Of a stretch of 64,000 nt of DNA, positions 18,273 through 27,262 are shown one piece after another. How positions within the stretch are numbered: position 1 is the stretch's first letter; each line of letters starts with the position of its first letter. The notes beneath the pieces were generated by a model that was not told where the DNA came from, did not search any database, and saw only the letters and a list, made by a program, of their open reading frames with translations. Made by a program: the position numbers and the translations under genes. The stretch is taken from the NCBI GenBank assembly GCA_017961515.1, contig JAGCXC010000046.1:1-64000 (forward strand), given 5' to 3'. This DNA is from Clostridiales bacterium. GTDB taxonomy: Bacteria; Bacillota; Clostridia; Acetivibrionales; RGIG10202.

Positions 18273-19034
18273 AATTACGTTATGAAGTTTTGTTAAGTCA
18301 TTCATAAGCGAATCAAATGTGTCTAATTTAAGTGATTGTTTACCGTCACATAGGGCATTTATAGGATCATTATGTACTTCAATCATTAGTCCATCACATT
18401 TACAGGCAACAGAAGCCATAGACATGCTAGAAACATATTGCCATTTTCCTGTTGCATGGCTTGGGTCAACTACAATAGGAAAAGATGATAGCTCATGAAT
18501 AACAGCTACACTACTTATGTCCAAAGTATTTCTAGTGGATGTTTCAAAAGTTCTGATACCGCGTTCACATAGAACTACATTAGGATTTCCAGATGATGTT
18601 ATGTATTGTGCGGCAAGAAGCCATTCTTCTACAGTAGAGCAAAAACCTCGTTTTAGTAAAACAGGTTTTTTGCATATACCAACTTCTTTTAAAAGATTAA
18701 AGTTTTGCATATTTCGAGCTCCTATCTGTAGCATATCTGCATATTTGCTAACTAATTGAACATCACGAGTATCCATAACTTCTGTTACTACAGGAAGCCC
18801 AATTTCTTTACTTATGCTGGATATAATTCGAAGTCCTTCTTCTCCAAGGCCTTGAAAAGAATCAACAGAAGATCTAGGCTTGAATGCACCACCACGTAAC
18901 ATACAAGCGCCAGATTTTTTTACACCGAGTGCAATGTCAAGATAAGACTCATACGACTCAATAGCACAAGGTCCTGCAATAACTAATAAATTATCACTAC
19001 CGAATAAAACATTACCAACACTTACAGTATTCAT
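18258..19034 (-). CDS. aroF: 3-deoxy-7-phosphoheptulonate synthase (DAHP synthase)
   Basis: First enzyme of the shikimate pathway: condenses phosphoenolpyruvate and erythrose-4-phosphate. I choose the ATG at 19034 (258 aa, MNTVSVGNVLFG) with AGAAAGGAAG upstream; a longer frame reaches into ychF. Motifs of the short type I-beta/KDO8P-like class are clear: VIAGPCAIESYES, LRGGAFKPRSS, VVTEVMDTRDV, DMLQIGARNMQNF, KPVLLKRGF, LCERGIRTFE and VVDPSHATG. There is no fused ACT or chorismate mutase domain, so feedback control through such a domain is absent. It follows ychF by 13 bases. Confidence 0.95.
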   Translation of the reverse strand: MNTVSVGNVLFGSDNLLVIAGPCAIESYESYLDIALGVKKSGACMLRGGAFKPRSSVDSFQGLGEEGLRIISSISKEIGLPVVTEVMDTRDVQLVSKYADMLQIGARNMQNFNLLKEVGICKKPVLLKRGFCSTVEEWLLAAQYITSSGNPNVVLCERGIRTFETSTRNTLDISSVAVIHELSSFPIVVDPSHATGKWQYVSSMSMASVACKCDGLMIEVHNDPINALCDGKQSLKLDTFDSLMNDLTKLHNVIKNIA

Positions 19035-19047
19035 AAAAACTTCCTTT

Positions 19048-20139
19048 CTAAACGTTAAACCTGAACAAAGTAACATCTCCATCTTTCATTACATAATCTT
19101 TGCCTTCAGACTGAACAAGACCTTTCTCACGAGCGGCATTGACTGAACCGCATTTGATCAAATTATCATAAGACACAATCTCTGCACGAATGAATCCCCG
19201 CTCAAAATCTGTGTGAATCTTTCCGGCAGCTTGTGGTGCCTTTGAGCCTTTTACAATGGTCCATGCTCGTACTTCGTCAGGACCTGCAGTTAAAAAGCTA
19301 ATTAGTCCTAATAGCCTGTAGCTAGAAGTAATTAATTTATCCAAGCCTGAAACCGATAAACCAAGTTCTTGTAAGAATTCTTCTCTTTCAGAATCATCCA
19401 ATGTAGCAATTTCCTCTTCAATTTTTGCGCATATAACAACAACTTCTGCATTGTCAGATTTGGCAAATTCATTGAGTTCTACAACAAAATGATTAGGAGA
19501 TCCATTCATATCATCCTCTGATACATTAGCTACGTATATAACAGGTTTAGACGTTATCAAAAACATTTGATTAACCAAATGCTTTTCATCATCGTCAAGA
19601 TCCATATTTCGAACAAGCACACCTTTTTCAAGGTTAGACTTTATTTTTTCAAGGATGGCAAGTTCTATGGAATACTTTTTGTCTCCAGTTTTAAGTAATT
19701 TTCGAGTTTTATCAATTCGCTTATCAACAATTTCTAAGTCAGAGAAGACAAGTTCTAAGTTAATAGTTTCAATATCGCGAACAGGGCCTATATTACCATC
19801 GACGTGAACGATATTTGTATCTTCGAAGCATCGAACGACATGAACAATAGCGTCTACTTCTCTTATATGTGATAAAAATTTGTTTCCAAGACCTTCTCCA
19901 TTGCTTGCACCTTTAACCAATCCAGCAATATCAACAAACTCTATTGTTGTAGGTACAACTTTTTTGGGATTATATATTTTAGCAAGCATATCTAACCGAT
20001 TGTCAGGTACAGTAACAATTCCAACATTAGGTTCTATTGTGCAGAACGGATAATTTGCACATTCAGCACCAGCTTTTGTTATAGCATTAAATAACGTACT
20101 TTTGCCTACGTTAGGTAGGCCGACTATTCCTAGTTTCAT
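19048..20139 (-). CDS. ychF: Ribosome-binding ATPase YchF (Obg family)
   Basis: YchF/OLA1 is a conserved P-loop protein that prefers ATP and binds ribosomes; it is linked to stress and translation control. ATG 20139 (363 aa, MKLGIVGLPNVGKST) has AAAGGAACGG upstream and the exact family length; a longer frame from 20256 lacks support. Motifs: P-loop GLPNVGKST, VDIAGLVKGASNGEGLGNKFL, IVHVVRCFED, the NxxE variant (NVSE in VANVSEDDM) that explains ATP preference, and the C-terminal TGS domain ending in GKDYVMKDGDVTLFRFNV. It leads a two-gene unit with aroF. Confidence 0.97.
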   Translation of the reverse strand: MKLGIVGLPNVGKSTLFNAITKAGAECANYPFCTIEPNVGIVTVPDNRLDMLAKIYNPKKVVPTTIEFVDIAGLVKGASNGEGLGNKFLSHIREVDAIVHVVRCFEDTNIVHVDGNIGPVRDIETINLELVFSDLEIVDKRIDKTRKLLKTGDKKYSIELAILEKIKSNLEKGVLVRNMDLDDDEKHLVNQMFLITSKPVIYVANVSEDDMNGSPNHFVVELNEFAKSDNAEVVVICAKIEEEIATLDDSEREEFLQELGLSVSGLDKLITSSYRLLGLISFLTAGPDEVRAWTIVKGSKAPQAAGKIHTDFERGFIRAEIVSYDNLIKCGSVNAAREKGLVQSEGKDYVMKDGDVTLFRFNV

Positions 20140-20182
20140 AAAAAAACCGTTCCTTTCGTAATTAAAGTAACACACAAGTGGT

Positions 20183-20211
20183 ATTATATAATAATTTATA
20201 TCGGAAATCAA
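20183..20211 (-). promoter_or_regulatory. Promoter of ychF-aroF
   Basis: On the minus strand TTGATT (20211-20206) and a perfect TATAAT (20188-20183) with a 17-base spacer, 44 bases before the ychF ATG. Confidence 0.75.
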
Positions 20212-20243
20212 CCATAATAAGGGAAGAATTGAAGGGGCTCCTC

Positions 20244-20271
20244 TTGACAATATCAATATACGTATTATAAT
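20244..20271 (+). promoter_or_regulatory. Promoter of htpG
   Basis: Perfect TTGACA (20244-20249) and TATAAT (20266-20271) with a 16-base spacer, 39 bases before the ATG. No CIRCE or CtsR-like box is visible around it, so htpG looks vegetatively transcribed or controlled by something not recognisable here. Confidence 0.85.
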
Positions 20272-20310
20272 AGAGTATGTCTTAAGAAAAAGAAGGGGAG
20301 GAAAGATAAA

Positions 20311-22260
20311 ATGAGCTTTGAGAGTGGTAATATATCAATTAATACTGAGAATATATTTCCTATAATAAAGAAGTGGCTTTATTCGGAGAAAGATATTTTT
20401 TTAAGAGAAATAGTTTCTAATGCAAGTGATGCAATAAATAAAATGAAGAAGTTAGTGTCTATGGGAGAAGCATCTTTAAAGGATGATGAAGAATACAAGA
20501 TAAATGTTTATGTGGATAGACAAAAGGGTCTGTTACGAGTAGAAGATAATGGGCTTGGTATGACTGCTGAAGAAATAAAAAAATATATTAATCAGATTGC
20601 ATTTTCTGGTGCAAAAGATTTTTTGGAAAAATATAAAGATAAAACAGATGAGGGCCAGATAATAGGTCACTTTGGTTTGGGATTTTACTCTTCATTTATG
20701 GTATCGGATAAAGTCGAGATAGAGACTCTATCATATAAAGAAGGGGCAAAGGCGGTTAAGTGGACAAGTAAAGATGGAACAGATTATGAAATAGAAGATT
20801 CACTAAAAAATACTAGAGGAACTATGGTTACAATGTATTTGTCTGAGGATAGCAAAGAGTTTCAAGAGGAATATACTGTGACAAATGTATTGAAAAAGTA
20901 TTTTTCGTTCTTGCCAGTTAATATATATCTTATAAATGTTGATGGAGTGAAGACAGATCCGTCTACATTAACAGATGAACAACAGATAGAGCTTATGAAG
21001 GAAGAGCTTAAAAAGAATGCGGAAGAAGAAGAAAAGAAAGATGAGGTAAAGGATAAAGAAAAGAGCGGACCTACACCATTAAATGATACAAATCCGTTGT
21101 GGTTAAAAAACCCAAATGAATGTACAGAAGAGGAGTATAAGGATTTTTATAAGAAAACGTTTAATGACTATAATGATCCTTTATTCTGGGTACACCTTAA
21201 TATGGATTATCCATTTAATTTAAAGGGTATATTATATTTCCCAAGGTTGAAGCATAATTTTGAGACTGTAGAGGGAAGAATAAAGTTGTACTATAATCAA
21301 GTTTTTGTGGCAGATAACATAAAAGAAGTTATACCAGAGTTTTTGTTATTGCTAAAGGGATGTTTGGATTGCCCAGATTTACCACTTAATGTGTCAAGAA
21401 GCTTTTTACAAAGTGATGGCTATGTGAGAAAAATATCTTCACACATAACCAAAAAGGTTGCGGATAAGCTGATATCTATTTTTGAAAATGATAAGGATTC
21501 ATATTGCAAATATTGGGAAGATATACATCCATTTGTTAAATATGGCTGCATGAGGGATGATAAATTTTATGAGAGGGTTAATGATGTAGTTATATATAAG
21601 ACAATAAATGGAGAGTTTTTGACATTAAAAGAATTTATAGCTAAGACTAAAAAAGAGGGAACAAAAGATGTTGTTCCATATGTATCAGATGAGCAGCAGC
21701 AATCGCAGTACATAAAGTTGTTCAAAGAAAATAATATGGATGCTGTGATATTGCCAAGTATGTTAGATAACCAGTTTATAACATTTGTTGAAACAAAGGA
21801 AAATGATTTGCAATTTAGAAGGATTGATTCTGAAGTATCAAGTTCATTAAAGGAAGATGGAGAAGAGGATCTTAGTGATAAACAAAAAGATCTAGAAAAA
21901 ATATTTAAAGAGAATCTTAATAATGATAAGCTAAAGGTTAGTTTACAGAGCTTGAAAGCACAGGATGTGCCAGCTATGATTACATTGTCTGAGGAACAAA
22001 GACGATTCCAAGAGATGAGTAGAATGTATAGTGGTGGAGTTGATATGAGTGCTATGTTTAAAGATGAGGTTACGTTGGTGCTAAATAACAATAACAAGCT
22101 TATACAGAATATACTTGCCAATAGTGATACAAAGAAGGATGAAGTGAAGCTTATGTGTGAGCATATTTATGATTTGGCTATTATGAGCCATAGACAATTG
22201 ACCTCAGATGAGATGACTAAATTTATAGAAAGAAGTAATAAATTATTAGAGATGATATAG
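20311..22260 (+). CDS. htpG: Molecular chaperone HtpG (Hsp90)
   Basis: Bacterial Hsp90, an ATP-driven dimeric chaperone. The 649-residue product is collinear with the family: N-terminal GHKL ATPase domain with EKDIFLREIVSNASDAINK, VEDNGLGMTAEEI and IIGHFGLGFYSSFMV; a charged linker (about 225-255, Glu/Lys rich); middle domain with NPLWLKNPNE and LPLNVSRSFLQSD; and the C-terminal dimerisation domain. AGGGGAGG ribosome binding site. It is monocistronic with a long hairpin after the stop. Confidence 0.97.
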   Translation: MSFESGNISINTENIFPIIKKWLYSEKDIFLREIVSNASDAINKMKKLVSMGEASLKDDEEYKINVYVDRQKGLLRVEDNGLGMTAEEIKKYINQIAFSGAKDFLEKYKDKTDEGQIIGHFGLGFYSSFMVSDKVEIETLSYKEGAKAVKWTSKDGTDYEIEDSLKNTRGTMVTMYLSEDSKEFQEEYTVTNVLKKYFSFLPVNIYLINVDGVKTDPSTLTDEQQIELMKEELKKNAEEEEKKDEVKDKEKSGPTPLNDTNPLWLKNPNECTEEEYKDFYKKTFNDYNDPLFWVHLNMDYPFNLKGILYFPRLKHNFETVEGRIKLYYNQVFVADNIKEVIPEFLLLLKGCLDCPDLPLNVSRSFLQSDGYVRKISSHITKKVADKLISIFENDKDSYCKYWEDIHPFVKYGCMRDDKFYERVNDVVIYKTINGEFLTLKEFIAKTKKEGTKDVVPYVSDEQQQSQYIKLFKENNMDAVILPSMLDNQFITFVETKENDLQFRRIDSEVSSSLKEDGEEDLSDKQKDLEKIFKENLNNDKLKVSLQSLKAQDVPAMITLSEEQRRFQEMSRMYSGGVDMSAMFKDEVTLVLNNNNKLIQNILANSDTKKDEVKLMCEHIYDLAIMSHRQLTSDEMTKFIERSNKLLEMI

Positions 22261-22263
22261 TGG

Positions 22264-22304
22264 AAATATCAGTTGTTGTAAATATTTAACAACAACTGAT
22301 ATTT
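22264..22304 (+). terminator. 16-bp perfect hairpin after htpG
   Basis: A perfect 16-bp stem (22264-22279 with 22289-22304) and 9-base loop begins 4 bases after the htpG stop. It is followed by AGCTTTAAT, not by a strong T-run, so it may be a 3' stabiliser or weak terminator rather than a classic one; further T-runs occur at 22336-22341 and 22370-22379. Confidence 0.6.
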
Positions 22305-22388
22305 AGCTTTAATGCGTGGGTAGACAAGGGTTCTAATGTTATTTTTACTAAAAAAACAAAAAAATTTTATTTTTTTTTTGTTAACATA

Positions 22389-22416
22389 TTGATTTTTTTG
22401 TATGACATGTTATAAT
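22389..22416 (+). promoter_or_regulatory. Promoter of the orphan coiled-coil gene
   Basis: TTGATT (22389-22394), 16-base spacer, extended -10 TGT-TATAAT (hexamer 22411-22416), 45 bases before the ATG at 22462. Confidence 0.7.
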
Positions 22417-22461
22417 AAGATTATGTTTTAGATTTTTTTGTAGTGTTTGGAGGGATTATAG

Positions 22462-23520
22462 ATGTTGGAAGTAGGTAGAGATTTTGATAATGTAGCATAC
22501 ATACAGAGTCTCATAAAAGATTATAAAAATAAAGAATGCAAATTAAAACACATAATAAATAATCTAAACTTAAAGAAGAAAGTATTTTCTACTCTAGATA
22601 GATATTATAATATTGTATGTAGCGCAAAAGAAGATCTTTGTTTGTATGAGAAGAGTTTTTGGTTTAGACATTTAAGGTTTTTGCCAAAAGTAAAGGATAA
22701 TTATGATAAAATGAATAGTAGATATATTTCAAGTTTAGCTAAGTTTAAGAGTGAGTTGAATAAAAGGAGCATTGTGGACGAAAAGGAATACCATGTCATG
22801 GTGAATAATTTTAAAAGAAATTACGCTAAGTTAGGGAATTTTGAAAGTAAGCTTTGTGACATAGAAAAGGAGAGAGAGAAGTTAACAGATATATTAAAAA
22901 GTCTAAATGTGAGAGTATTTGACGAGTATTTGTTTGATTTGCCAAAGGGTGTTCTTTCGGTAGTTAAGAGTTTACCGAGTGAGCAGGTGTTAGTGCTAAA
23001 AAACCTTAATTTGCCGCGGGTAGATTATAAGAGTTTGTCTTCGTTGTATGATGAATACTCGATGTCGTTGGCAAAATTTAAAGAGAAGTATTTAATGGCA
23101 TCTCGTAGTCTAGTAAGTTTTTCTAACGCGTCGCACGCTATATCGTTGTATAAGAGAGCTTGCCTTGATAAAAAGTTACTATCGGCTGAAGATGGTAAGA
23201 AGTTGGTTACATCGCTTAAGAGTTTTATGCATAAGCATAATATAAGAAATATGAATGAAATAAATGATAGACAACTTGAGTTAAAAAAAGAGATGGACCT
23301 TGCATCGCAAAATATAGAAGAGATGTCTACCAAAATGGAAAAGTTGTATCCATTGATAGATAAGTTTAAGGATATTGATGTGAGTGAAAAAGGTTGCAAT
23401 GACTCAGAGTTAGAGAAAATTGAAGAGAATACTGAGAAGAAAGATTTACTTTTAGAGGTAGCCAAGGGGATTACAAGTGGTTGTGAACAAACTCGAGTGA
23501 GAAGAGGGTTTGTTGTTTAG
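22462..23520 (+). CDS. Orphan coiled-coil protein of unknown function
   Basis: I do not recognise this 352-residue protein. It has no signal peptide, membrane segment or catalytic motif that I can see. It is Lys/Glu/Ser-rich and almost wholly helical in appearance, with heptad-like stretches around 15-50, 90-155 (KFKSELNKRS..., ESKLCDIEKEREKLTDIL) and 265-335 (NDRQLELKKEMDLASQNIEEM, STKMEKLYPLIDKF). The middle (160-200) has a more globular LPKGVLSVVKSLPSEQVLVL segment. GGAGGG ribosome binding site, own promoter and a strong terminator make it a monocistronic gene. It sits at the edge of the accessory region. Confidence 0.75.
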   Translation: MLEVGRDFDNVAYIQSLIKDYKNKECKLKHIINNLNLKKKVFSTLDRYYNIVCSAKEDLCLYEKSFWFRHLRFLPKVKDNYDKMNSRYISSLAKFKSELNKRSIVDEKEYHVMVNNFKRNYAKLGNFESKLCDIEKEREKLTDILKSLNVRVFDEYLFDLPKGVLSVVKSLPSEQVLVLKNLNLPRVDYKSLSSLYDEYSMSLAKFKEKYLMASRSLVSFSNASHAISLYKRACLDKKLLSAEDGKKLVTSLKSFMHKHNIRNMNEINDRQLELKKEMDLASQNIEEMSTKMEKLYPLIDKFKDIDVSEKGCNDSELEKIEENTEKKDLLLEVAKGITSGCEQTRVRRGFVV

Positions 23521-23562
23521 ATAAAAAAGAGTTTTTTTAAAAAAAGTTCGGAAAAATAAGAA

Positions 23563-23596
23563 GTGTACGAAAATCGTACGCTTTTTATTTTTTTTT
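23563..23596 (+). terminator. Intrinsic terminator
   Basis: An 8-bp stem GTGTACGA/TCGTACGC (23563-23570 with 23574-23581, one wobble), 3-base loop, then TTTTTATTTTTTTTT. It ends the transcript of the coiled-coil gene. Confidence 0.9.
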
Positions 23597-23674
23597 GCGA
23601 AAATATGCAGTAATTAGGATTTGTAAGAGAATCTTAATTAAAAAATATTTTTAGTTTTAAAAAGAGGATTTTTA

Positions 23675-25174
23675 ATGCTTCCTGTCAAAATAGTTACTAG
23701 GGAATATTGGAATAGAATTATTGAGAGGGGGAGAAAGAGAATGAAAGAAATTTCAAAAACAGGGCTAGAGGGATTAAAGAAAGATATAAAAGAGACTAAG
23801 GAAGATGGAGATAAAAGATATTATTCTCAAAGATTATCAGGTTATGTGAAAAATAAAGTCAATAACTTAGATCCAGAAAAGCTTGCTAATAATGAAAATA
23901 AAAGTTTTGCTAAAAGATGTATAAGATTGATAAAGGCGTTAGGAGGAAATCTTAGTATTTTATTGGGAAGATTTTTCCAAAAAAACAATCAAGAAATGGC
24001 AATTTTTGTGATGAAATGTGGGGCTAACTTCAAAATGGCTATAAAGTGGTTATTAAGGCATAGTATAAAAGTAAGTAAGTATGCTAAAACTAATATTTTA
24101 ACTAATGAATTTGTAGATACGATTAACGAGTATGTGCAGGGTGCAATAAATCAAAGGGATTTATTAAAAAAAGGTATTGAGATAAAAAAGAAAATAGATG
24201 AATTTTTAGATAAAAAAGTAAAAGCAGGAAATTTAAAAAAATGCAAATCATTAATACAAAAATTTGTAAAGATTAATCCTTTGTTGTCTATGGCATTGGA
24301 AGTATTAGATAAAGCAAGGAATATTAATGTTAAAGAGATAAAAGAAACTGTAAAGGATGCGGCTTGGTATATGGACAAAGCTATTATAGCACAGGAATGG
24401 ATTGAGGAATTCTTAAAATCAAGCTTGGATAATTCCTTAAAAGTGGCAATTGAAAATAAAAAGTGGGATATAGCTAAATATATGATAAGTTGTGGTGCCG
24501 ATAAAGAATTAGTATTAATGGATATGATTAAAGATAATAGTATAAATGAAAAAATTAGTTTACTCGAAAAAAATGGTATAGCAACAAAAGGTGAAATAGA
24601 TGGCTTAAAAAATAAACGTACTGAAACAAAGAAAGAGGCAAAAGAGGAAGATAAGAATAAAGAAGTAGCAAAGAAAGAAGAAAAGGCAGAGCCTTTAAAG
24701 AAAGATGTAAAAGTAGAGCTTCCAAAGAAAGATGTAAAAGTAGAGCTTCCAAAGAAAGAAGCAAAAGTAGAGCTTCCAAAGAAAGAAGCAAAAGTAGAGC
24801 CTCCAAAGAAAGAAGAAAAGGTAGAGACTCTAAAGAAAGAGGTGAAAGTAGAGCCTCCAAAGAAAGAAGAAGAGGTAAAGCTTCCGAAGAAAGAAGAAAA
24901 AGAAGAAGTAAAAGTTATGGAACCAGAGAACAAAGAAAAAGAGGTACCAAATATTAAAAGCTTAAAAGAAAAGAATAGACGTTTAGCAAGTGCGGAGATA
25001 TTAGAGATGTTAAAGAATGAGGAAAAGAAAGAAAATAGAAAATCGTCTAATAAAAATAAAACAAAGGCTAAAAATAGGCCAAAAGGAATTATTGTAAGAC
25101 TTAAATTAAATGATAACGTAGACCACAGAAGAAAAACAATGGAAAAAGAGCCAGATCTTCCTTTATCATGGTAG
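23675..25174 (+). CDS. Helical protein with a Lys/Glu/Pro nonapeptide repeat
   Basis: Function unknown, 499 aa. The N-terminal 320 residues are basic and helical; one segment (about 250-290, NSLKVAIENKKWDIAKYMIS followed by CGADKELVL) looks like an ankyrin repeat and another (IFVMKCGANFKMAIKWLL, about 105-125) like a degenerate one. Residues 333-404 are about eight tandem copies of a nine-residue unit of the type KK(D/E)xKVE(L/P)P, followed by more charged sequence. The C-terminus contains RLASAEILEMLKNE and a basic stretch. ATG 23675 has a GAGG site; a second ATG at 23741 also follows a GGGGGAG site, so the start is uncertain. It shares the ankyrin theme with the genes at 47.9-53.7 kb. Confidence 0.75.
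   Translation: MLPVKIVTREYWNRIIERGRKRMKEISKTGLEGLKKDIKETKEDGDKRYYSQRLSGYVKNKVNNLDPEKLANNENKSFAKRCIRLIKALGGNLSILLGRFFQKNNQEMAIFVMKCGANFKMAIKWLLRHSIKVSKYAKTNILTNEFVDTINEYVQGAINQRDLLKKGIEIKKKIDEFLDKKVKAGNLKKCKSLIQKFVKINPLLSMALEVLDKARNINVKEIKETVKDAAWYMDKAIIAQEWIEEFLKSSLDNSLKVAIENKKWDIAKYMISCGADKELVLMDMIKDNSINEKISLLEKNGIATKGEIDGLKNKRTETKKEAKEEDKNKEVAKKEEKAEPLKKDVKVELPKKDVKVELPKKEAKVELPKKEAKVEPPKKEEKVETLKKEVKVEPPKKEEEVKLPKKEEKEEVKVMEPENKEKEVPNIKSLKEKNRRLASAEILEMLKNEEKKENRKSSNKNKTKAKNRPKGIIVRLKLNDNVDHRRKTMEKEPDLPLSW
24671..24886 (+). repeat. 27-bp coding tandem repeat (about 8 copies)
   Basis: Eight successive 27-base units encode the KK-x-x-KVE-x-P type nonapeptide. The two copies after the first (24698-24751) are nearly identical in DNA, while outer copies have diverged, suggesting expansion by slippage from the middle. 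Confidence 0.85.
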
Positions 25175-25185
25175 TGACATACTCA

Positions 25186-25246
25186 CCCTACCTACGCCTC
25201 AAATTTTTGCCATAAAATTCTTGGCGTGATGGTAGGGCTTTTTTTT
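25186..25246 (+). terminator. Intrinsic terminator
   Basis: CCCTACC (25186-25192) pairs with GGTAGGG (25231-25237) and CGCC (25195-25198) with GGCG (25223-25226), followed by C and eight T. Strong terminator for the gene ending at 25174. Between here and 25457 I see only small palindromes: ACTAATATTAGT near 25345-25356 and a CCCC...GGGG hairpin near 25367-25399. Confidence 0.85.
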
Positions 25247-25457
25247 GAAACAACGTGTAAGTAGTTAGTTTTTTTAGATAGCACCAATTGTGTTAAGGCA
25301 GTATGAGCTAATCCTGCAAATTATCTTTTTTTTACTTCGTTTGACTAATATTAGTTTATCATATTACCCCAATTAAGTCTTCTTATAGAAGTGAGGGGAT
25401 TTAAATATTAGATAAATTAGGTTTGTGGATTAATTATAAGGATGGTATGAATTATAT

Positions 25458-27089
25458 TTAAAAGGGTACTAGTTTTATAACATACTTTTTATTTGTGCCA
25501 CCTTCAATAGATATATTAAAACGGTCTGGTAAACGATATTGATTTAAAGGGAAATTATCCTTTAACACGTCGACATAATAATTACCAGGCTTTGTTTTGA
25601 ATACAGATATACCTTTAGTATTGGATACAGAGTATATATTTTTAGAGGCATTGTCTGTTGGAATAAGACATAGGGATATGTTAGGGTATGGCATATTAGT
25701 TGAATCAAGAAATTCAATAGAGACACTTCCCAACTTGTTATCTACGTACGTAGCACTTTTAAGTTTTAATAGTACATTTATGGTTTTAGCTGTATCAAAA
25801 CTAATTCTGCTACGCCGAGGCAAAACATACTCTGGTGGGAATAGATCACTAACAAAGTCCAAATAAAAATGCCCCTTATTCGCATTAAAAGTAAGGGATC
25901 CATCCGAATTTGATTTTGCCATTGTGCTAAAATAAATACCATCCTTTGATATACCAGACATAGATACTGCAATGCCTGGTATTGGCATTTTTGTCTTGGC
26001 ATCTATTACAGTAACTTTTATATCATATATAGTTTCGTCAAAAGCGGAAACGACAGCCTCGCTTGGACACACAATATTATTAAAATTATTCATGATTAAA
26101 TTATATATTAAGTGAAGCTTATAAGTAAGGCACATTACAATTATTATAAATATTACCGGATATAGAAGATGATTATTTTGTTCTTCTAATTTTGATAAGA
26201 ACGAAATATTTTTTGTGAATTCAAAAAGTTTTGATGATTTACTCAAAAACAATATTAAGGCAAATGAAACTATTGTGGTCAAAATTAGTAGTAATACGAT
26301 AGGTATTACAAGGTTAATAGTATAGTTGCAAAGCATGCCAGAAAAATGGGTAGGAATTTTTTCAAGCAACATATTATTAGTCACAAAGTAATATAATACT
26401 GCACTTATGCCAATACTAGTCATTAACGAAAAAATCCCTAGAAATATCAAATAACGTTTGACTAATATATACATAGAGTGTGAACTTTTCATAAATATAA
26501 GGTTTATAAAAAAGATAGTCAGTGTTACCATAAAAATATATAATGGTATTTGATGTATTAAAAAATATACAAATTTAATTACAAACAAAATATTTATAAT
26601 ATTATTAAAACCAAATGTTAGTAGAATAGTACTAGCATTTATTTTTTTTAATGTTTTTAAATTAGGTGAAGACATGGTTTTAGATATCTTTTCTACATCA
26701 GCATTGTTTATGTTAGGAAAAGATACATCAGGTAAAAATTCTCTGTTACCAGAAAAGTATGAGAACAATTCATTTCGCATAAGTTCTAAATTTAATGTAA
26801 CAAATCGTAATGATATAGATGATTTTATTACCTTGATAAGATCAGATTCGAGTGGATCAGAAGTACTATTTGATAAGATCCGGTCAGAAAAACAATCAAT
26901 ACTGTCGTTTATATAATTGTATGTGTGTACACATACATTATGACGCAAAAAAAGTGCACGGTGAAAATTGCAGTTAAATACCGTAACACGAACCAATAAA
27001 CACATCACTACGATTAAAGTAAGTAATGCCAAACAAAAACCTTGTATAGTAAACAGAAAATCTTTTGCTACAAGCTTTAGTTTATTCAA
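25458..27089 (-). CDS. Polytopic membrane protein with two C-terminal prealbumin-like beta domains
   Basis: Not a family I can name. The 543-residue protein starts at a TTG (27089) with a perfect AGGAGG six bases upstream. Hydrophobic segments are visible at about 13-35, 153-178, 180-200, 213-235, 258-285 and 308-328, so about six membrane spans with a large loop (35-150) after the first. The last 190 residues are two tandem domains of about 95 residues (KVTVIDAKTKMPIPGIAVSM...; GSVSIEFLDSTNMPYPNISL...), each with the alternating pattern of Cna-B/SpaA or carboxypeptidase-regulatory-like beta sandwiches. They would lie on one side of the membrane, presumably outside. No sortase motif is present. 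Confidence 0.75.
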   Translation of the reverse strand: MNKLKLVAKDFLFTIQGFCLALLTLIVVMCLLVRVTVFNCNFHRALFLRHNVCVHTYNYINDSIDCFSDRILSNSTSDPLESDLIKVIKSSISLRFVTLNLELMRNELFSYFSGNREFLPDVSFPNINNADVEKISKTMSSPNLKTLKKINASTILLTFGFNNIINILFVIKFVYFLIHQIPLYIFMVTLTIFFINLIFMKSSHSMYILVKRYLIFLGIFSLMTSIGISAVLYYFVTNNMLLEKIPTHFSGMLCNYTINLVIPIVLLLILTTIVSFALILFLSKSSKLFEFTKNISFLSKLEEQNNHLLYPVIFIIIVMCLTYKLHLIYNLIMNNFNNIVCPSEAVVSAFDETIYDIKVTVIDAKTKMPIPGIAVSMSGISKDGIYFSTMAKSNSDGSLTFNANKGHFYLDFVSDLFPPEYVLPRRSRISFDTAKTINVLLKLKSATYVDNKLGSVSIEFLDSTNMPYPNISLCLIPTDNASKNIYSVSNTKGISVFKTKPGNYYVDVLKDNFPLNQYRLPDRFNISIEGGTNKKYVIKLVPF

Positions 27090-27125
27090 AATAATCCTCC
27101 TGTAGATAAAATTTTTCTACGAACA

Positions 27126-27154
27126 ATTTTACCATATATATTATGCCAACGCAA
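27126..27154 (-). promoter_or_regulatory. Promoter of the polytopic beta-domain protein gene
   Basis: On the minus strand TTGCGT (27154-27149), 17-base spacer, and TGG-TAAAAT extended -10 (hexamer 27131-27126), 37 bases before the TTG start. Confidence 0.6.
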
Positions 27155-27204
27155 GCATGAAGCAAAGAGATACTGGTTTTTGCAACAGGAATTTAAACAT
27201 TATC

Positions 27205-27233
27205 TTGAATTAATTTTGCAAGTATAGTAGAAT
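27205..27233 (+). promoter_or_regulatory. Promoter of tRNA-Leu
   Basis: TTGAAT (27205-27210) and TAGAAT (27228-27233) with a 17-base spacer, about 30 bases before the mature tRNA 5' end. Confidence 0.6.
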
Positions 27234-27262
27234 GATACTTGGGCTAGAGATTTTAAAGATGA

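Noticed and set aside
20212-20310. CIRCE or CtsR site at htpG
   Set aside because: No TTAGCACTC-type or GGTCAAA-type repeats found around the htpG promoter.
23025-24933. Long minus-strand open frames opposite the coiled-coil and KVE-P repeat genes (for example 24151-24933, Ser/Phe-rich)
   Set aside because: They are the antisense shadow of AT-rich, Lys/Glu-rich genes; no ribosome binding site or promoter, and the composition (Phe/Ser repeats) mirrors the plus-strand repeat.
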